A stretch of DNA of 64,000 nt from Celeribacter litoreus (GCF_020165855.1 NZ_JAIUFY010000001.1:248001-312000), one strand, 5' to 3'; positions 1 to 9,796 are shown, counted from the first letter of the stretch. The notes: generated from the letters alone by a model not told the origin. Made by a program: numbers and translations.

Positions 1-1805
1 TCACGGGCCTGCGCCTCTGTGTCGACCACGTTGAGCACGTCACCAGCTTCCGGCGTGCCGTTGAGACCAAGGACCTCAACCGGAACCGACGGGCCAGCCT
101 CATCGACGCGATCGCCTTTGTCGTTGACGAGCGCGCGGACTTTACCCCACTGCTCACCCACAACGAAGATATCGCCGCGCTTGAGCGTACCTTTCTGAAC
201 CAGAACAGTCGCGACCGGGCCGCGGCCTACGTCGAGCTGAGCTTCAATCACAGCACCTTCAGCGGCACGATCCGGGTTCGCCTTCAGTTCGAGAAGTTCG
301 GCCTGAAGCGCGATGGCTTCGAGCAAATCATCAAGACCTTTGCCGGTTTTCGCGGACACTTCGACGTCCTGAACCTCACCGGACATCTCCTCCACGATCA
401 CTTCGTGCTGGAGCAACTCGGTGCGAACCTTCATCGCGTCAGCTTCCGGTTTATCACACTTGTTGATCGCGACGATCATCGGAACTTCGGCCGCTTTGGC
501 GTGGTTAATTGCTTCGATCGTCTGCGGCATGACAGAGTCATCGGCCGCAACCACGAGAACAACAATATCTGTCACCTGAGCACCACGGGCACGCATCGAC
601 GTAAACGCCGCGTGGCCAGGAGTATCGAGGAACGACAGAACAGCGCCGCTTTCGGTTGTCACCTGATATGCACCGATGTGCTGCGTGATGCCGCCAGCTT
701 CGCCGGAGGTCACGTTCGCATTACGGATCGCATCGAGGAGCGATGTTTTACCGTGGTCAACGTGGCCCATGATCGTGATGACCGGCGGACGCGGCTTCAG
801 ATCTTCGGCTTTGTCGTCAACCTGCTGGATCACGTCCTCAACGTCAGCATCAGACACGCGCTGAATGCGGTGGCCGAATTCCTCGACGATGAGTTCTGCA
901 GTATCGGCATCGATCGATTGGTTCTGCGTGACCATCATGCCCATTTTCATGAGGGCTTTGACGACATCAGCAACGCGCTCGGCCATACGGTTGGCGAGTT
1001 CGGAGACCACAATCGTCTCTGGAACCTGAACGTCGCGCACGATCTTTTCGCGCTGCTCGTTGCCGCCCATTGCCTTTTGACGCATGCGCTCTTGCTTGCG
1101 CTTCATCGATGCCATGGAGCGTTGACGGCCGCCTTCACCACCGGTGAGCGCCTGGTTCACAGTCAGCTTACCGGAGCGACGGTTGTCACCGCCTTTGTTG
1201 CGGTTGTTGCGATCATCTGCTTCACGCTCGCGACCACGCGGGGTCGCCTGCGGGGCACGTCCACCGCGTTCCTGCTGTTTTTGCAGGGCGGCTTGTGCAG
1301 CGGCCGGATCGTCCTGCTTCGGTTGCGCAGCAGCAGCCGGTTTTTTCTTGGCAGCCGCCTCACGTTTTTTGGCCTCTTCGGCCTCACGTTTCTGGCGTGC
1401 TTCCTCTTCTTCTTTCGCTTTCAGAGCGGCTTCGCGCTCAGCTTCTTCGCGTGCCTTCTCTTCGATCTCGCGACGGCGACGCTCGCGCTCTTCTTCGCGT
1501 GCTTTCTCTTCCTCGGCGCGCTTCTTCGCTTCTTCGGCTTCAGCAGCTTTTGCAGCCGCGAGCGCCTTCATCCGGCGTTCCATCTCCGCATCGGAAATGC
1601 CTGCCGGACGTTTCGAAGGATCACCAAGCTTTGCCTTGCCGGCCCCAGACGCACCCGATTTCGCGGCTCCCGGTTTGGGCACCACGACACGCTTGCGTTT
1701 GGTCTCCACCACGACATTCTTCGTACGACCGTGGGAGAAGCTCTGCTTCACCGAACCGGAACCACCACGAAGGCCGAGGGTTTTTTTGCCGTCTGTATCG
1801 CTCAT
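1..1805 (-). CDS. infB: Translation initiation factor IF-2 (C-terminal part outside window)
   Basis: IF-2 is the GTPase that places initiator fMet-tRNA on the 30S subunit and promotes 50S joining. About 601 residues are present; the C-terminal domains lie beyond the left edge. The N-terminus ([13 protein letters not shown]) leads into a long low-complexity, highly charged Lys/Glu/Arg/Ala region (roughly residues 60-170) that is probably coiled, as in other bacterial IF-2 proteins. A conserved IF2_N segment follows. The G domain begins with [11 protein letters not shown] (G1, about residue 348), then DTPGHAAF (G3) and NKCDKP (G4). The ATG overlaps the TGA of the upstream RNA-binding gene (ATGA), so translation is likely coupled. 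Last gene seen of the rimP-nusA-infB operon. Identification is secure. Confidence 0.97.
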   Translation of the reverse strand, partial: MSDTDGKKTLGLRGGSGSVKQSFSHGRTKNVVVETKRKRVVVPKPGAAKSGASGAGKAKLGDPSKRPAGISDAEMERRMKALAAAKAAEAEEAKKRAEEEKAREEERERRRREIEEKAREEAEREAALKAKEEEEARQKREAEEAKKREAAAKKKPAAAAQPKQDDPAAAQAALQKQQERGGRAPQATPRGREREADDRNNRNKGGDNRRSGKLTVNQALTGGEGGRQRSMASMKRKQERMRQKAMGGNEQREKIVRDVQVPETIVVSELANRMAERVADVVKALMKMGMMVTQNQSIDADTAELIVEEFGHRIQRVSDADVEDVIQQVDDKAEDLKPRPPVITIMGHVDHGKTSLLDAIRNANVTSGEAGGITQHIGAYQVTTESGAVLSFLDTPGHAAFTSMRARGAQVTDIVVLVVAADDSVMPQTIEAINHAKAAEVPMIVAINKCDKPEADAMKVRTELLQHEVIVEEMSGEVQDVEVSAKTGKGLDDLLEAIALQAELLELKANPDRAAEGAVIEAQLDVGRGPVATVLVQKGTLKRGDIFVVGEQWGKVRALVNDKGDRVDEAGPSVPVEVLGLNGTPEAGDVLNVVDTEAQAR

Positions 1806-2434
1806 TTCGTCGTCTTACCCTTCCCGGTGGAGCCCTCTCCACCGATTGTCTCGCGCACGCCCATCAGGCGGTTGGCATCCTCTACAACACGTTTGCTGAG
1901 TCCGCCACCTGCGAGCGCGCCATGTATCACACTTTCGCGACCAAAAGCCAAACCCAATTCAGAACTCGTCAGATGACCGAACCAACGGCCCCCCTCGGGT
2001 GTCCAGAGTTTGCCTTTTCCGCGTTCCGACCCGTCTGACGCCTGCAAAAGAATCTTTGCATGCCCGTCCGCGAGCCAGTTTTTGACCTTCTCGAAACCGC
2101 AGACTGCTTGTCCGGCCTTCCGGGCAAGAGAAATCAGGTGAACAACCCGATCCGCCATGCCGGCTTCGATAAGATCCACAAAATTGTCGGGAACGATCAC
2201 TTTGGTTCGCGCGGCTTTCGAGAAGAGGTTCTTTTTTACCGCTTCATCGAGAGCTGCACGATCCGCAGCAACCCAGATCCCGCGACCCGGCAGTTTTTCC
2301 GCCAGATCCGGCACAACAAGCCCATCAGGCGCAATGACGAAACGGATGAGGCCGCGCTTTGGCTGCGCCTCACGCGACACAATACAGCGCCGCTCTGCCT
2401 CATCTTTCGTTTTCACCATGCCACCTCGGCTCAT
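1802..2434 (-). CDS. RNA-binding protein, YlxR (DUF448) domain plus L7Ae/L30e-like domain
   Basis: A 210-residue protein between nusA and infB, the usual alphaproteobacterial position of the YlxR/RnpM-type protein. The N-terminal half carries the YlxR core ([20 protein letters not shown], then [10 protein letters not shown]). The C-terminal half ([22 protein letters not shown]) looks like the L7Ae/L30e RNA-binding fold. YlxR proteins have been linked to RNase P and to general RNA binding; its role here is inferred. I chose the ATG at 2434 ([16 protein letters not shown]) because relatives start with a similar M-[ST]-RGG. A second ATG at 2419 has a better ribosome site (CGAGGTGGC) and is the alternative. 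An in-frame extension upstream would run into nusA and is unlikely. Confidence 0.9.
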   Translation of the reverse strand: MSRGGMVKTKDEAERRCIVSREAQPKRGLIRFVIAPDGLVVPDLAEKLPGRGIWVAADRAALDEAVKKNLFSKAARTKVIVPDNFVDLIEAGMADRVVHLISLARKAGQAVCGFEKVKNWLADGHAKILLQASDGSERGKGKLWTPEGGRWFGHLTSSELGLAFGRESVIHGALAGGGLSKRVVEDANRLMGVRETIGGEGSTGKGKTTK

Positions 2435-2450
2435 GCGTTCCGGCGAGGAC

Positions 2451-4058
2451 TCAGTCCTCGCTCTCCTCTTCGATTTCAACTTCTTCTTCAGCTTCAAGAT
2501 CAGCCGGATCGACCCAGCCAAGCTGGATACGTGCCGTCATCACAAGGTTCTGTGCTTCTTCAAGAGACATGTCGAACTTTTCGAGGATGCCTTCATCCTT
2601 AATCCGTTCGCCATTCACCGTGGTCCAACCACCGGCAAGCTCCCAGTCGGCGCAGGTTGCGAAATCTTCGAGAGACTTCACGCCATCCTCGGCCAGGGCC
2701 TCAATCATTTGGGGCGTCAGGCCATCAAAGTCAATGAGGCCTTCCTCAACACCCAGTTCACGGGCGTGCTCAAGTGCCTTGCGCTGAGCTTCTTCGATGA
2801 CGTCGCGAGCGCGTGCCTGAAGCTCTTCGGCGGTGCCCTCATCAACACCGTCGATCACCAGAAGCTCATCGACGTCGACATAAGCGACTTCTTCGAGGTT
2901 GGTGAAGCCTTCGGACACGAGAAGCTGTGCGAAGAATTCGTCGAGATCGAGGCTATCCATGAAGAGTTGCGTGCGGGCCGCGAATTCTTTCTGGCGACGC
3001 TCGGACTCTTCGGCCTCGGTCAGGATATCGATGTCGAGGTTGGTCAACTGGGATGCAAGACGCACGTTCTGACCGCGGCGACCGATGGCGAGCGACAGCT
3101 GCTCGTCCGGCACAACCACTTCGATTTTGCCTGCATCTTCGTCGAGAACCACTTTCGTGACTTCGGCCGGTTGCAGAGCGTTCACGAGGAAAGTCGGCTG
3201 ATCATCGTTCCACGGAATGATGTCGATTTTCTCGCCCTGAAGCTCGTTCACAACAGCCTGAACACGGGAGCCACGCATACCAACGCAGGCACCGACAGGA
3301 TCGATGGAGCCATCATAAGAGATAACAGCGATCTTCGCACGGGAACCGGGATCGCGGGCCACGGCTTTGATCTCGATGATACCGTCGTAGATTTCCGGCA
3401 CTTCCATTTTGAACAGCTCGGCCATGAATTCCGGAGCGGTACGGGACAGGAAGACCTGCGGACCGCGGGCTTCGCGGCGCACGTCTTTGATGTAGCAGCG
3501 GATACGGTCGTTCGGGCGATAGGCTTCGCGGCCGATTTTCTCGTTGCGGCGCAGGATGCCTTCACCACGACCGATATCGACGATTACGTTGCCGTACTCT
3601 TCGCGCTTCACAACACCGTTGATGATGGTGCCAACGCGGTCTTTGAATTCGTCGAACTGGCGATCACGCTCGGCTTCGCGCACTTTCTGCAGGATCACCT
3701 GTTTTGCGGACTGCGCAGCAATACGGCCGAGTTCCACTGGCGGAACCTCGTCCTTGATCTCGTCGCCGACCTTCGGATCGGCAAGATACTGTTTTGCCTG
3801 TTCAACGGTCAGCTCAGCCTGATAGTTCTCAAGCTCTTCATCCTCGACCACGGTGCGCACACGGGTGAAGGTCGCGCGACCGGTTTTGCGGTCGATGGAG
3901 ACGCGGATGTCCATCTCGGCGCCATACCGCGACTTGGCGGCACGGGCGAGCGACTCTTCCATCGCTTCAACGACCAGCTCAGGGTCGATCATTTTCTCGC
4001 GGGCCACGGCCTCGGCGGTTTGCAACAGCTCAAGCTGGTTTGCAGAGGTGATTGCCAT
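2451..4058 (-). CDS. nusA: Transcription termination/antitermination factor NusA
   Basis: NusA binds RNA polymerase and nascent RNA and modulates pausing, intrinsic termination and antitermination. The 535 residues show the NusA N-terminal domain ([29 protein letters not shown]...), an S1 domain (about 130-200), KH modules with [12 protein letters not shown] and a second KH ([16 protein letters not shown]), then C-terminal acidic helix-hairpin repeats ending in a very acidic tail ([12 protein letters not shown]). This is the long form, as in E. coli. It starts 14 nt after the rimP stop and ends 17 nt before the YlxR gene, so it is in one operon. The leader upstream of rimP carries an intrinsic terminator, which would allow NusA feedback on its own synthesis. 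Confidence 0.98.
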   Translation of the reverse strand: MAITSANQLELLQTAEAVAREKMIDPELVVEAMEESLARAAKSRYGAEMDIRVSIDRKTGRATFTRVRTVVEDEELENYQAELTVEQAKQYLADPKVGDEIKDEVPPVELGRIAAQSAKQVILQKVREAERDRQFDEFKDRVGTIINGVVKREEYGNVIVDIGRGEGILRRNEKIGREAYRPNDRIRCYIKDVRREARGPQVFLSRTAPEFMAELFKMEVPEIYDGIIEIKAVARDPGSRAKIAVISYDGSIDPVGACVGMRGSRVQAVVNELQGEKIDIIPWNDDQPTFLVNALQPAEVTKVVLDEDAGKIEVVVPDEQLSLAIGRRGQNVRLASQLTNLDIDILTEAEESERRQKEFAARTQLFMDSLDLDEFFAQLLVSEGFTNLEEVAYVDVDELLVIDGVDEGTAEELQARARDVIEEAQRKALEHARELGVEEGLIDFDGLTPQMIEALAEDGVKSLEDFATCADWELAGGWTTVNGERIKDEGILEKFDMSLEEAQNLVMTARIQLGWVDPADLEAEEEVEIEEESED

Positions 4059-4072
4059 TACTCAGTCCTCTC

Positions 4073-4660
4073 TCAATCCTCTGAAGACCCGTCGTCGGTC
4101 TGGATTTCGTCAAATTGTTTCTCGTCAATTGCGCCTTCGGCTTTGCGTTGGCGCAGCATTTCGCGGATCAGGTCGTCGGTCAGCACGAGTTTGGCGTCCG
4201 ACAACCAATCAAAGTTCAGACCGATGGTCACGTCTTCACCGCCGCTTTCGATGGTGATGAGGACTTCGTCGCCCTCCACACCGGCAAGCTGACCTTTGAA
4301 GCGACGCTGACCGTCGATCATTTCGGTGGTTTCGATCTTTGCCTCATGGCCCTCAAAGGTTTCAAAGTCTTTGAGACGCGTCAGAGGGCGGTCGATACCG
4401 GGGCTGGACACTTCCAGCGTGTATTCATCTTCGATCGGGTCTTCGACGTCGAGAATAGCAGAAACGGCCGTAGAAATCTCGGCACATTCGTCGACTTCGA
4501 TACCACCATCAGGGCGTTCTGCCATGATCTGAAGCGTCTTCGATTTCGTCGAGGACATCAGACGCACGCGCACGAGTTCGAACCCCATCCCTTCGATGAT
4601 GGGGCCAACGATTTCGGCCATACGACGGTCGATCGCAGTCTTGGCAATCAAATCGGACAT
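4073..4660 (-). CDS. rimP: Ribosome maturation factor RimP
   Basis: RimP assists 30S subunit maturation. The 195-residue protein has the expected N-terminal alpha/beta domain ([23 protein letters not shown]), the central [18 protein letters not shown] motif and the SH3-like C-terminal domain ([18 protein letters not shown]). It ends with a longer charged tail ([15 protein letters not shown]). The start at 4660 is preceded by AAAGG about 11 nt upstream. The frame stays open further upstream, but that stretch covers the leader hairpins and terminator and shows no family similarity. First gene of the rimP-nusA-YlxR-infB operon. Confidence 0.96.
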   Translation of the reverse strand: MSDLIAKTAIDRRMAEIVGPIIEGMGFELVRVRLMSSTKSKTLQIMAERPDGGIEVDECAEISTAVSAILDVEDPIEDEYTLEVSSPGIDRPLTRLKDFETFEGHEAKIETTEMIDGQRRFKGQLAGVEGDEVLITIESGGEDVTIGLNFDWLSDAKLVLTDDLIREMLRQRKAEGAIDEKQFDEIQTDDGSSED

Positions 4661-4707
4661 TACCGGGCTGCCTTTCGGATCTGTTGAGGCCCCCTGAAAT
4701 GAGGGCA

Positions 4708-4732
4708 CAAAAAAACGGGCGCGCGGCCCGTC
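4708..4732 (-). terminator. Intrinsic terminator inside the rimP leader
   Basis: On the minus strand a perfect 6-bp stem (ACGGGC / GCCCGT) with a CGCGC loop is followed directly by seven T residues. It lies between the putative promoter and the rimP start, so it would stop the operon's own transcript early unless read through. This is the hallmark of an attenuator rather than of a gene end: no minus-strand gene ends just upstream. Confidence 0.75.
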
Positions 4733-4750
4733 GAATTTTCCGGTGGAGCC

Positions 4751-4776
4751 TCGGGAACTCCCGACAGCGCCGCTGT
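4751..4776 (-). promoter_or_regulatory. Two hairpins in the rimP-nusA-infB 5' leader
   Basis: Downstream of the putative start point the leader RNA can form ACAGC-GGC-GCTGT (4764-4776) and then TCGGGA-GT-TCCCGA (4751-4764), followed about 20 nt later by the intrinsic terminator. The two stems abut. Whether either competes with the terminator cannot be settled by eye. The arrangement recalls the rimP leader attenuators reported for Gammaproteobacteria; similarity here is in position and architecture, not in checked sequence. Confidence 0.5.
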
Positions 4777-4784
4777 TGGAGAGG

Positions 4785-4813
4785 CATATACGCCTCAGAA
4801 CCCTATTCTGCAA
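4785..4813 (-). promoter_or_regulatory. Predicted promoter of rimP-nusA-infB operon
   Basis: TTGCAG (-35, 4808-4813) and TATATG (-10, 4785-4790) are separated by exactly 17 nt, a good housekeeping-sigma match. Transcription would begin near 4778 and produce a leader of about 115 nt before rimP. Confidence 0.65.
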
Positions 4814-4842
4814 GCCCTATCATAGATGGGCCTCCCCAACCC

Positions 4843-5811
4843 TCAGGGCGCGATCCGGTCCATTGTCATCACGAGCGCCTGCGTGATCCCCGGCTCGGAG
4901 AGCGCATGACCCGCCTGCCCGACCATCAAAAGCCGCGATTTCGGCCATGCTTTGTGGAGCTTATGCGCCGTGAGCGGCGGGCAGATCATATCAAACCGCC
5001 CCTGCACGATGGTTCCCGGCACATCCTGCATCTGATCAAGACGGCTGAGAAGCTGACCATCGAACTCCAGGAAGGCCTTGTTGGTGAAGTAGTGATTCTC
5101 AATCCGCGCAAAGGTCCGCGCATAATCCGGACTCGGCTCTCCGGTCACACCATTGGAGGCATGTGAGGCCAAAGCATTTTCCCAGCGCGACCAAATCCGC
5201 CCGAAAACGCTCTCTTCGCGGTAGTCACCGCTGAACAATCTTTTGTGATAGGCCACAATCAGGTCGTCCCGCTCCGATGTCGGGATTGCCTCGACAAACT
5301 CTGCCCAGAGTTCCGGCCAGAACTGCCCAGCGCCGCCGCCATAGAACCAATCAAGTTCATATTGCTGTGCGAGGAATACACCGCGCAGCACGAGATGCAT
5401 CACGCGATCAGGGTGCGCCTGCGTATACGCGAGGCCGAGCGTAGCACCCCAACTCCCGCCAAAAACCATCCACCGGTCAATCTCGAGTTCTTCTCTGATT
5501 TTCTCAATGTCTGAAACCAGATGCCATGTTGTATTCGCCTCAACGGACGAGAAAGGCCGAGATTTTCCGCATCCGCGCTGGTCAAACAGGATGATCCGAT
5601 AGACCTCTGGATTGAAATACCGCCGCATATAGGGGCTCGATCCACCCCCCGGACCGCCGTGAAACACTACGACGGGAATCCCGTCGGGATTTCCGCTTTG
5701 TTCCACATAAAGCGTGTGCCCATCGCCCACATCAAGCATGCGGTGGTCAAAGACCGCAATTTGGGGATAGAGATAGCTATATGCGCTCTTTTGGTCCGAG
5801 ACCTTGTCCAT
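4843..5811 (-). CDS. pip: Proline iminopeptidase (alpha/beta hydrolase)
   Basis: Cytoplasmic serine peptidase that removes N-terminal proline from peptides. The 322 residues match the family length. HGGPGGG (51-57) forms the oxyanion-hole region, DQRGCGKSRP follows, and the nucleophile elbow GGSWG gives Ser120. The C-terminal part holds the Asp (GRFDMICP) and the catalytic His in GQAGHALSEPG. Divergent from ubiG; a TATATA box sits just upstream of its start. Monocistronic by position: the rimP leader lies downstream on the same strand. Confidence 0.94.
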   Translation of the reverse strand: MDKVSDQKSAYSYLYPQIAVFDHRMLDVGDGHTLYVEQSGNPDGIPVVVFHGGPGGGSSPYMRRYFNPEVYRIILFDQRGCGKSRPFSSVEANTTWHLVSDIEKIREELEIDRWMVFGGSWGATLGLAYTQAHPDRVMHLVLRGVFLAQQYELDWFYGGGAGQFWPELWAEFVEAIPTSERDDLIVAYHKRLFSGDYREESVFGRIWSRWENALASHASNGVTGEPSPDYARTFARIENHYFTNKAFLEFDGQLLSRLDQMQDVPGTIVQGRFDMICPPLTAHKLHKAWPKSRLLMVGQAGHALSEPGITQALVMTMDRIAP

Positions 5812-5879
5812 AAACTTCCTATATAGAGCGAATACTCAGATTGGCGTGACCAACAGACTTGAACATGAAGGAGCAGATC

Positions 5880-6617
5880 ATGCAAACCACCATTGACCCG
5901 CAGGAGGTCGCAAAATTCGAAGCGATGGCCGCAGAATGGTGGGATCCGACCGGTAAATTCAAGCCGTTGCACATGATGAATCCTGTGCGTCTCGACTATA
6001 TCACATCACAGATTGCTGCAGAGTTCGGACGGGATTTGACTTCTGATCGTCCATTCGAAGGTCTACGCCTGCTCGATATCGGGTGCGGTGGCGGACTTTT
6101 GTCCGAACCGATGGCGCGCCTTGGTGCAACTGTGGTCGGGGCGGACGCTGCCGAACGGAACCTCCCCGTCGCACGTCTCCATGCGGAACAATCTGGCCTA
6201 GACATCGACTACCGCCACACGACCGCCGAAGACATGGCGGCAGCAGGTGAACAGTTTGACGTCGTGCTGAATATGGAAGTCGTCGAACACGTCGCCGATC
6301 CCCTCGCCTATCTGACCGCGTGCCAGCAACTTCTGAAACCCGGCGGGCTCATGATTGCCTCCACAATCAACCGCAATCCGAAGAGCTATGCGGTCGCCAT
6401 TTTCGGCGCGGAAGTCGTTATGCGCTGGCTCCCCCGTGGCACCCACGAATGGAACAAGTTCATTACACCAGACGAATTGTTTGAACTGATCTCTCAGGCA
6501 GGGCTTGAGCCTGTGGATCGTAAAGGCTTCGTGTTCAATCCGGTGCTTTGGAAATGGTCGATTTCCGCGCGCGATCTGTCGGTCAACTACGTGACCGCGT
6601 CTATCAAGCCTGAATAG
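5880..6617 (+). CDS. ubiG: Ubiquinone biosynthesis O-methyltransferase
   Basis: UbiG carries out the two SAM-dependent O-methylations of ubiquinone synthesis. The 245-residue protein has the typical start ([36 protein letters not shown]), motif [21 protein letters not shown], and the family signatures [10 protein letters not shown] and [12 protein letters not shown] chose the ATG at 5880 because AAGGAG lies 6 nt upstream; the frame opens seven codons earlier at another ATG that overlaps this ribosome site. Convergent with the MarR gene, only 3 nt apart. Confidence 0.97.
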   Translation: MQTTIDPQEVAKFEAMAAEWWDPTGKFKPLHMMNPVRLDYITSQIAAEFGRDLTSDRPFEGLRLLDIGCGGGLLSEPMARLGATVVGADAAERNLPVARLHAEQSGLDIDYRHTTAEDMAAAGEQFDVVLNMEVVEHVADPLAYLTACQQLLKPGGLMIASTINRNPKSYAVAIFGAEVVMRWLPRGTHEWNKFITPDELFELISQAGLEPVDRKGFVFNPVLWKWSISARDLSVNYVTASIKPE

Positions 6618-6620
6618 AGC

Positions 6621-7070
6621 CTAGTTTTTCTCTTCGAGTCGAATGCGCATTTCCCGCAGTACGGGGAGTGCGCTCTTCACTTTGTCCGTCCCGATGGCCT
6701 CAACGATGTCCGAGAGGATCGGCGCAATCGCGGCGAGCGCCGCATCCCGTGCCGCGCGGCCGGCGGGAGAGATCGCGACGAATTTCCGACGCGCGTCGTC
6801 CCAGTCTGGACGGATGTGGATATAGCCCGCCCATTCGAGCTTGTTGAGCGTGTTGGTCATCGCACCGCGTGTCACGTGAAACGCACGGGCCAGCTGGGCC
6901 GGCGATTTTTCATCTCCAGACCGCGCCAAATGGTTCAACACAGAAAAGTGGCTGATCTCCATGCCTTTTGGCATCGCCTTCGTCAGACGGTTCCGTGCCA
7001 ACTGGTCCGCCATAAAAATTTCGGAAAAAAGCGCGACGGAGAGCGAGTCGGTGTTCGAGTTCTCGCTCAT
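6621..7070 (-). CDS. MarR-family transcriptional regulator
   Basis: A 149-residue winged-helix regulator. The DNA-binding core is EISHFSVLNHLARSGDEKSPAQLARAFHVTRGAMTNTLNKLEWAGYIHIRPDWDDARRKFVAISPAGR, with the typical D-x-R wing motif. MarR proteins usually bind as dimers to an inverted repeat near their own gene; here the start overlaps the amidase stop by 4 nt (ATGA), so it is expressed from the comF-grxC-amidase chain. Its ligand and targets cannot be told from the sequence. Confidence 0.9.
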   Translation of the reverse strand: MSENSNTDSLSVALFSEIFMADQLARNRLTKAMPKGMEISHFSVLNHLARSGDEKSPAQLARAFHVTRGAMTNTLNKLEWAGYIHIRPDWDDARRKFVAISPAGRAARDAALAAIAPILSDIVEAIGTDKVKSALPVLREMRIRLEEKN

Positions 7071-7903
7071 GTCACCACCTCGAAGTCGCGATCATGCGTG
7101 AGGGATGGAATGCGTTTGCGCGCTTTTGCCACATCAGACAGGTCGATATCGACGAGCCCAACGCCCGGCTCGTCACCGCCATCGAACAACACCTCACCCC
7201 ACGGCGAGATTGCAAGCGAATGGCCATAGGTCCGGCGGTTCACGTCAATTTTTTCGACATGATGCCCCGTTTGCGCAGCGGCAAGGACGAAACACCCCGT
7301 CTCAATGGCCCGCGCCCGCAGAAGGCTGTGCCAATGGGCTTCACCCGTCACTTTGGTGAAGGCCGCAGGACCCGCTAGGATTTCCGCACCCGCCTGCGCA
7401 AGCGCACGGTGCAGCCGCGGAAAGCGTAGGTCATAACAGATCGTCATGCCGACCTTACCGAAGGGCGTCTGTGCCACGACCGCTCTCTCTCCCGGACGAT
7501 ATCCATCGGACTCGCGGTATTTCTCTGTCTCGCTCACGTCCACATCGAACATGTGGATTTTATCATAGCGCGCGGCGATCTCCCCATCCGGAGAAATGAG
7601 AAATGCACGGTTGGCAAAACGGCCATCCGGATCATTTGTCTTCAGCCCAATAGACCCGATATAGACCCAAATCCGGCGCAATTTTGCAATATTCCGCAAT
7701 GATGCAAGCGTCGGATCATCCTCCTCATGGAACAGAACTTCTTCCTGATGCGTCCGCGAAGAGGACACACAATTCGTCACCTCGGGCGTCATCACGAGCT
7801 CCGCCCCGCCGTCCGCTGCCTCATTTACATAGGCTTCCGTAATCGGCAGGTTTGCGATCGGATCATCGCTAGAATTGAGTGTGATCAGGCCAATTCGGGT
7901 CAT
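7067..7903 (-). CDS. Carbon-nitrogen hydrolase, Nit1/Nit2-like amidase
   Basis: A 278-residue member of the nitrilase superfamily. The Glu-Lys-Cys triad is visible: Glu in VMTPEVTNC, Lys in ARYDKIHMFDVDV, and Cys in GMTICYDLRFPRLHRALAQAGAE. The Lys and Cys motifs fit the Nit branch, which repairs deaminated glutathione or omega-amides such as 2-oxoglutaramate. The adjacent glutaredoxin gene (4-nt overlap) supports a glutathione link, but this is inference. Cytosolic: no signal peptide. Confidence 0.9.
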   Translation of the reverse strand: MTRIGLITLNSSDDPIANLPITEAYVNEAADGGAELVMTPEVTNCVSSSRTHQEEVLFHEEDDPTLASLRNIAKLRRIWVYIGSIGLKTNDPDGRFANRAFLISPDGEIAARYDKIHMFDVDVSETEKYRESDGYRPGERAVVAQTPFGKVGMTICYDLRFPRLHRALAQAGAEILAGPAAFTKVTGEAHWHSLLRARAIETGCFVLAAAQTGHHVEKIDVNRRTYGHSLAISPWGEVLFDGGDEPGVGLVDIDLSDVAKARKRIPSLTHDRDFEVVT

Positions 7904-8157
7904 GCGTCTGCCAGAAGGGGGTCCAATTTGCCAGCCCGCTCAAGTGCGTGCAGTTCATCGCAGCCACCGACATGGGTTTCACCAACCCAAATCTGCGGAA
8001 CAGTGTGACGGCCAGCGCGCTGCATCATTTCCTGACGCTTCGACGGATCGGCCATGACATCAATATCAGTGTAGGAGATGCCCTTGCTGTCCAGCAGTCG
8101 CTTTGCCGCGATGCAATACGGACAGATCGGAGTTGTATAGAGAGTGACGGGTTGCAT
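7900..8157 (-). CDS. grxC: Glutaredoxin 3
   Basis: An 85-residue dithiol glutaredoxin with active site CPYC (Cys12, Cys15), the cis-proline TVPQIWV and the glutathione-binding GGCDEL. It reduces protein disulfides and mixed glutathione disulfides. Length is typical of GrxC. Its stop overlaps the start of the amidase gene, so the two are translationally coupled. It begins 35 nt after comF. Confidence 0.95.
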   Translation of the reverse strand: MQPVTLYTTPICPYCIAAKRLLDSKGISYTDIDVMADPSKRQEMMQRAGRHTVPQIWVGETHVGGCDELHALERAGKLDPLLADA

Positions 8158-8192
8158 GTTTAATCCTTAGAACTTGGGGGGACTATACGGAT

Positions 8193-8906
8193 TTAGTGCT
8201 GACTGTCCACGCGTGCTAGGGTCGCGACATCAACTCCTGATGCGCCTGCCTCCTGACAGGCAATCGCACATTGTTCAAGCGTTGCCCCCGTCGTCATCAC
8301 ATCGTCGATCAGGAGGACGCGCCGGCCTGCAATCATATGCGCCCGCTTTTTGTGAGCCTGTATCGACCCCGCGACCGTATCCCGCCGCTGCTCCGCATTC
8401 ATGCCATCGAGGCTCTGGGTTGCGCTCGGCCGCACGAGGAGATCAGGCGCGTAGGTTAGCCCCGAAAGTTTTGAGACACGCGCCGCCAAAAGCGCAGCCT
8501 GATTATAGCGGCGGCGGATCAACCGGACCCAATGGAGCGGAACCGGCGCGACAACCATATCCGGGACAAAGAGTGGCTCCGCCGCCTTTGCAATCCATTG
8601 CCCCGCCGTATGCGCGAGATCTGTCCGATCACCATGCTTCAGCCGCAAGATCAGTGTACGTCCGTTGCCCTCATAGAGCAGAGCAGACCGCCCCCGTGAC
8701 CAAGCACGCGGCGTGGTCCGGCAATCATCACACAGATCGCCTGTCTCGACCTCCCCGATCAAAGGCCGACCGCAGGCCTCACACGGTGGATCAATGATAA
8801 AGCCGGTGTGCGCCCAACAAGTCGGGCACAGGCCACGCCGCTCCTCGATCATTTCGTCGCAGGTCAGGCATTGTGTGGGGTAGATCAGCCGAGCCAGCCT
8901 TTGCAT
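8193..8906 (-). CDS. comF: ComF family phosphoribosyltransferase-like protein
   Basis: The 237 residues start with a double zinc-ribbon (CLTCDEMIEERRGLCPTCWAH, then CEACGRP and CDDC) and end with a type I phosphoribosyltransferase fold carrying the PRPP loop VLLIDDVMTTGATLEQCA. ComF proteins are needed for DNA uptake in several bacteria, acting in the cytoplasm; whether this organism is competent is not shown here. The C-terminus is slightly shorter than in B. subtilis ComF but complete for the alphaproteobacterial type. Divergent from the methyltransferase gene. Confidence 0.9.
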   Translation of the reverse strand: MQRLARLIYPTQCLTCDEMIEERRGLCPTCWAHTGFIIDPPCEACGRPLIGEVETGDLCDDCRTTPRAWSRGRSALLYEGNGRTLILRLKHGDRTDLAHTAGQWIAKAAEPLFVPDMVVAPVPLHWVRLIRRRYNQAALLAARVSKLSGLTYAPDLLVRPSATQSLDGMNAEQRRDTVAGSIQAHKKRAHMIAGRRVLLIDDVMTTGATLEQCAIACQEAGASGVDVATLARVDSQH

Positions 8907-8971
8907 TTCCCGTGTGACTTCCTACATTGCGCCGAACCGGACCGTTCCGGCCGAAACTCAGGATTATTTCT

Positions 8972-9796
8972 ATGCCGAACACGCCCCAACTGGTTGATCG
9001 GGACCAACTCACCCGAAACCGTCAACGCGCTCTGCGCAGCGGGGGTGACTTCTTCCTGCATGAAGAGGCGCGGTTCGAGATCGAGGATCGGCTAGAGTTG
9101 GTAAATAAATCGTTTACCTCCCCCGCAATTGTCACAGGATTTCCCGATCTTTGGAAAAGCTGGTTTCCGGACGCCAAAGTCGTTTCCGACGACGACTTTC
9201 TCGACCTCGAAGAACAGGCGCATGACCTGATTATCCACGCGATGAGCCTCCATTGGGCAAACGATCCGGTCGGGCAACTCATCCAATGCAATCGCGCGCT
9301 GAAGCCGGACGGTCTCATGCTTGCGGTCTTTTTCGGGGACCAAACGCTCCACGAACTGCGGGCGAGCATTGCACAGGCGGAAAGCACCCTGACAGGCGGC
9401 CTATCACCGCGCGTCCTCCCCTTGGGTGAACTGCGGGACCTCGGCGCCCTCTTGCAACGTGCTTCATTTGCGCTTCCGGTCGCGGACAAATCGGTGCGCA
9501 ATGTGACCTATCGTGATCTCGGACGCCTGATCGGCGACCTGCGCGCAATGGGAGAGAACAACGCGCTGAGCCAGCGGAACAAATCTCCCGCGAGCAAATC
9601 GCTCTACGCGCTGACAGAACATCTCTATCGTACACATTTCAGCGATGGCGATCGCCTCAAGGCGACGTTTGATCTCGTGGTCCTCACCGGCTGGGCGCCG
9701 GACGAAAGCCAGCCCAAACCGCTGATGCCCGGCTCCGCAAAAATGCGACTGTCCGAAGCACTGGGCACCGAGGAAATCAAGCTACCTGAAAGCTGA
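8972..9796 (+). CDS. SAM-dependent methyltransferase, BioC/NDUFAF5-like
   Basis: A 274-residue class I methyltransferase. It opens with LVDRDQLTRNRQRAL, like the alphaproteobacterial relatives of mitochondrial NDUFAF5, and has the FPDLWKSW segment, HDLIIHAMSLHWANDPVGQLIQCNRALKPDGLMLAVFFG (motifs II-III) and a C-terminal FDLVVLTGW. The glycine-rich motif I is degenerate, which is usual in this subgroup. The substrate is unknown; NDUFAF5 itself hydroxylates an arginine of a complex I subunit. The start at 8972 has CAGGA 8 nt upstream. An ATG at 8927 would add 15 residues with no family match. Confidence 0.8.
   Translation: MPNTPQLVDRDQLTRNRQRALRSGGDFFLHEEARFEIEDRLELVNKSFTSPAIVTGFPDLWKSWFPDAKVVSDDDFLDLEEQAHDLIIHAMSLHWANDPVGQLIQCNRALKPDGLMLAVFFGDQTLHELRASIAQAESTLTGGLSPRVLPLGELRDLGALLQRASFALPVADKSVRNVTYRDLGRLIGDLRAMGENNALSQRNKSPASKSLYALTEHLYRTHFSDGDRLKATFDLVVLTGWAPDESQPKPLMPGSAKMRLSEALGTEEIKLPES

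Noticed and set aside
405-1976. Long open frame on the plus strand opposite infB (523 residues)
   Set aside because: It mirrors the codons of infB, its translation is low-complexity (Phe/Leu/Arg-rich) and has no domain, and infB is certain.
2157-4292. 711-residue plus-strand frame opposite nusA
   Set aside because: Antisense shadow of nusA/rimP caused by codon bias; no recognisable domain and no ribosome site.
4661-4842. tRNA-fMet gene before rimP, as in E. coli metY-rimP-nusA
   Set aside because: No cloverleaf with a T-loop GTTCRA and acceptor pairing is present; the region holds only promoter, hairpins and terminator.
6868-6885. TCACGTGAAAC half-site in the MarR gene
   Set aside because: Only one arm and the centre match parS; the other arm does not, so it is not a parS.
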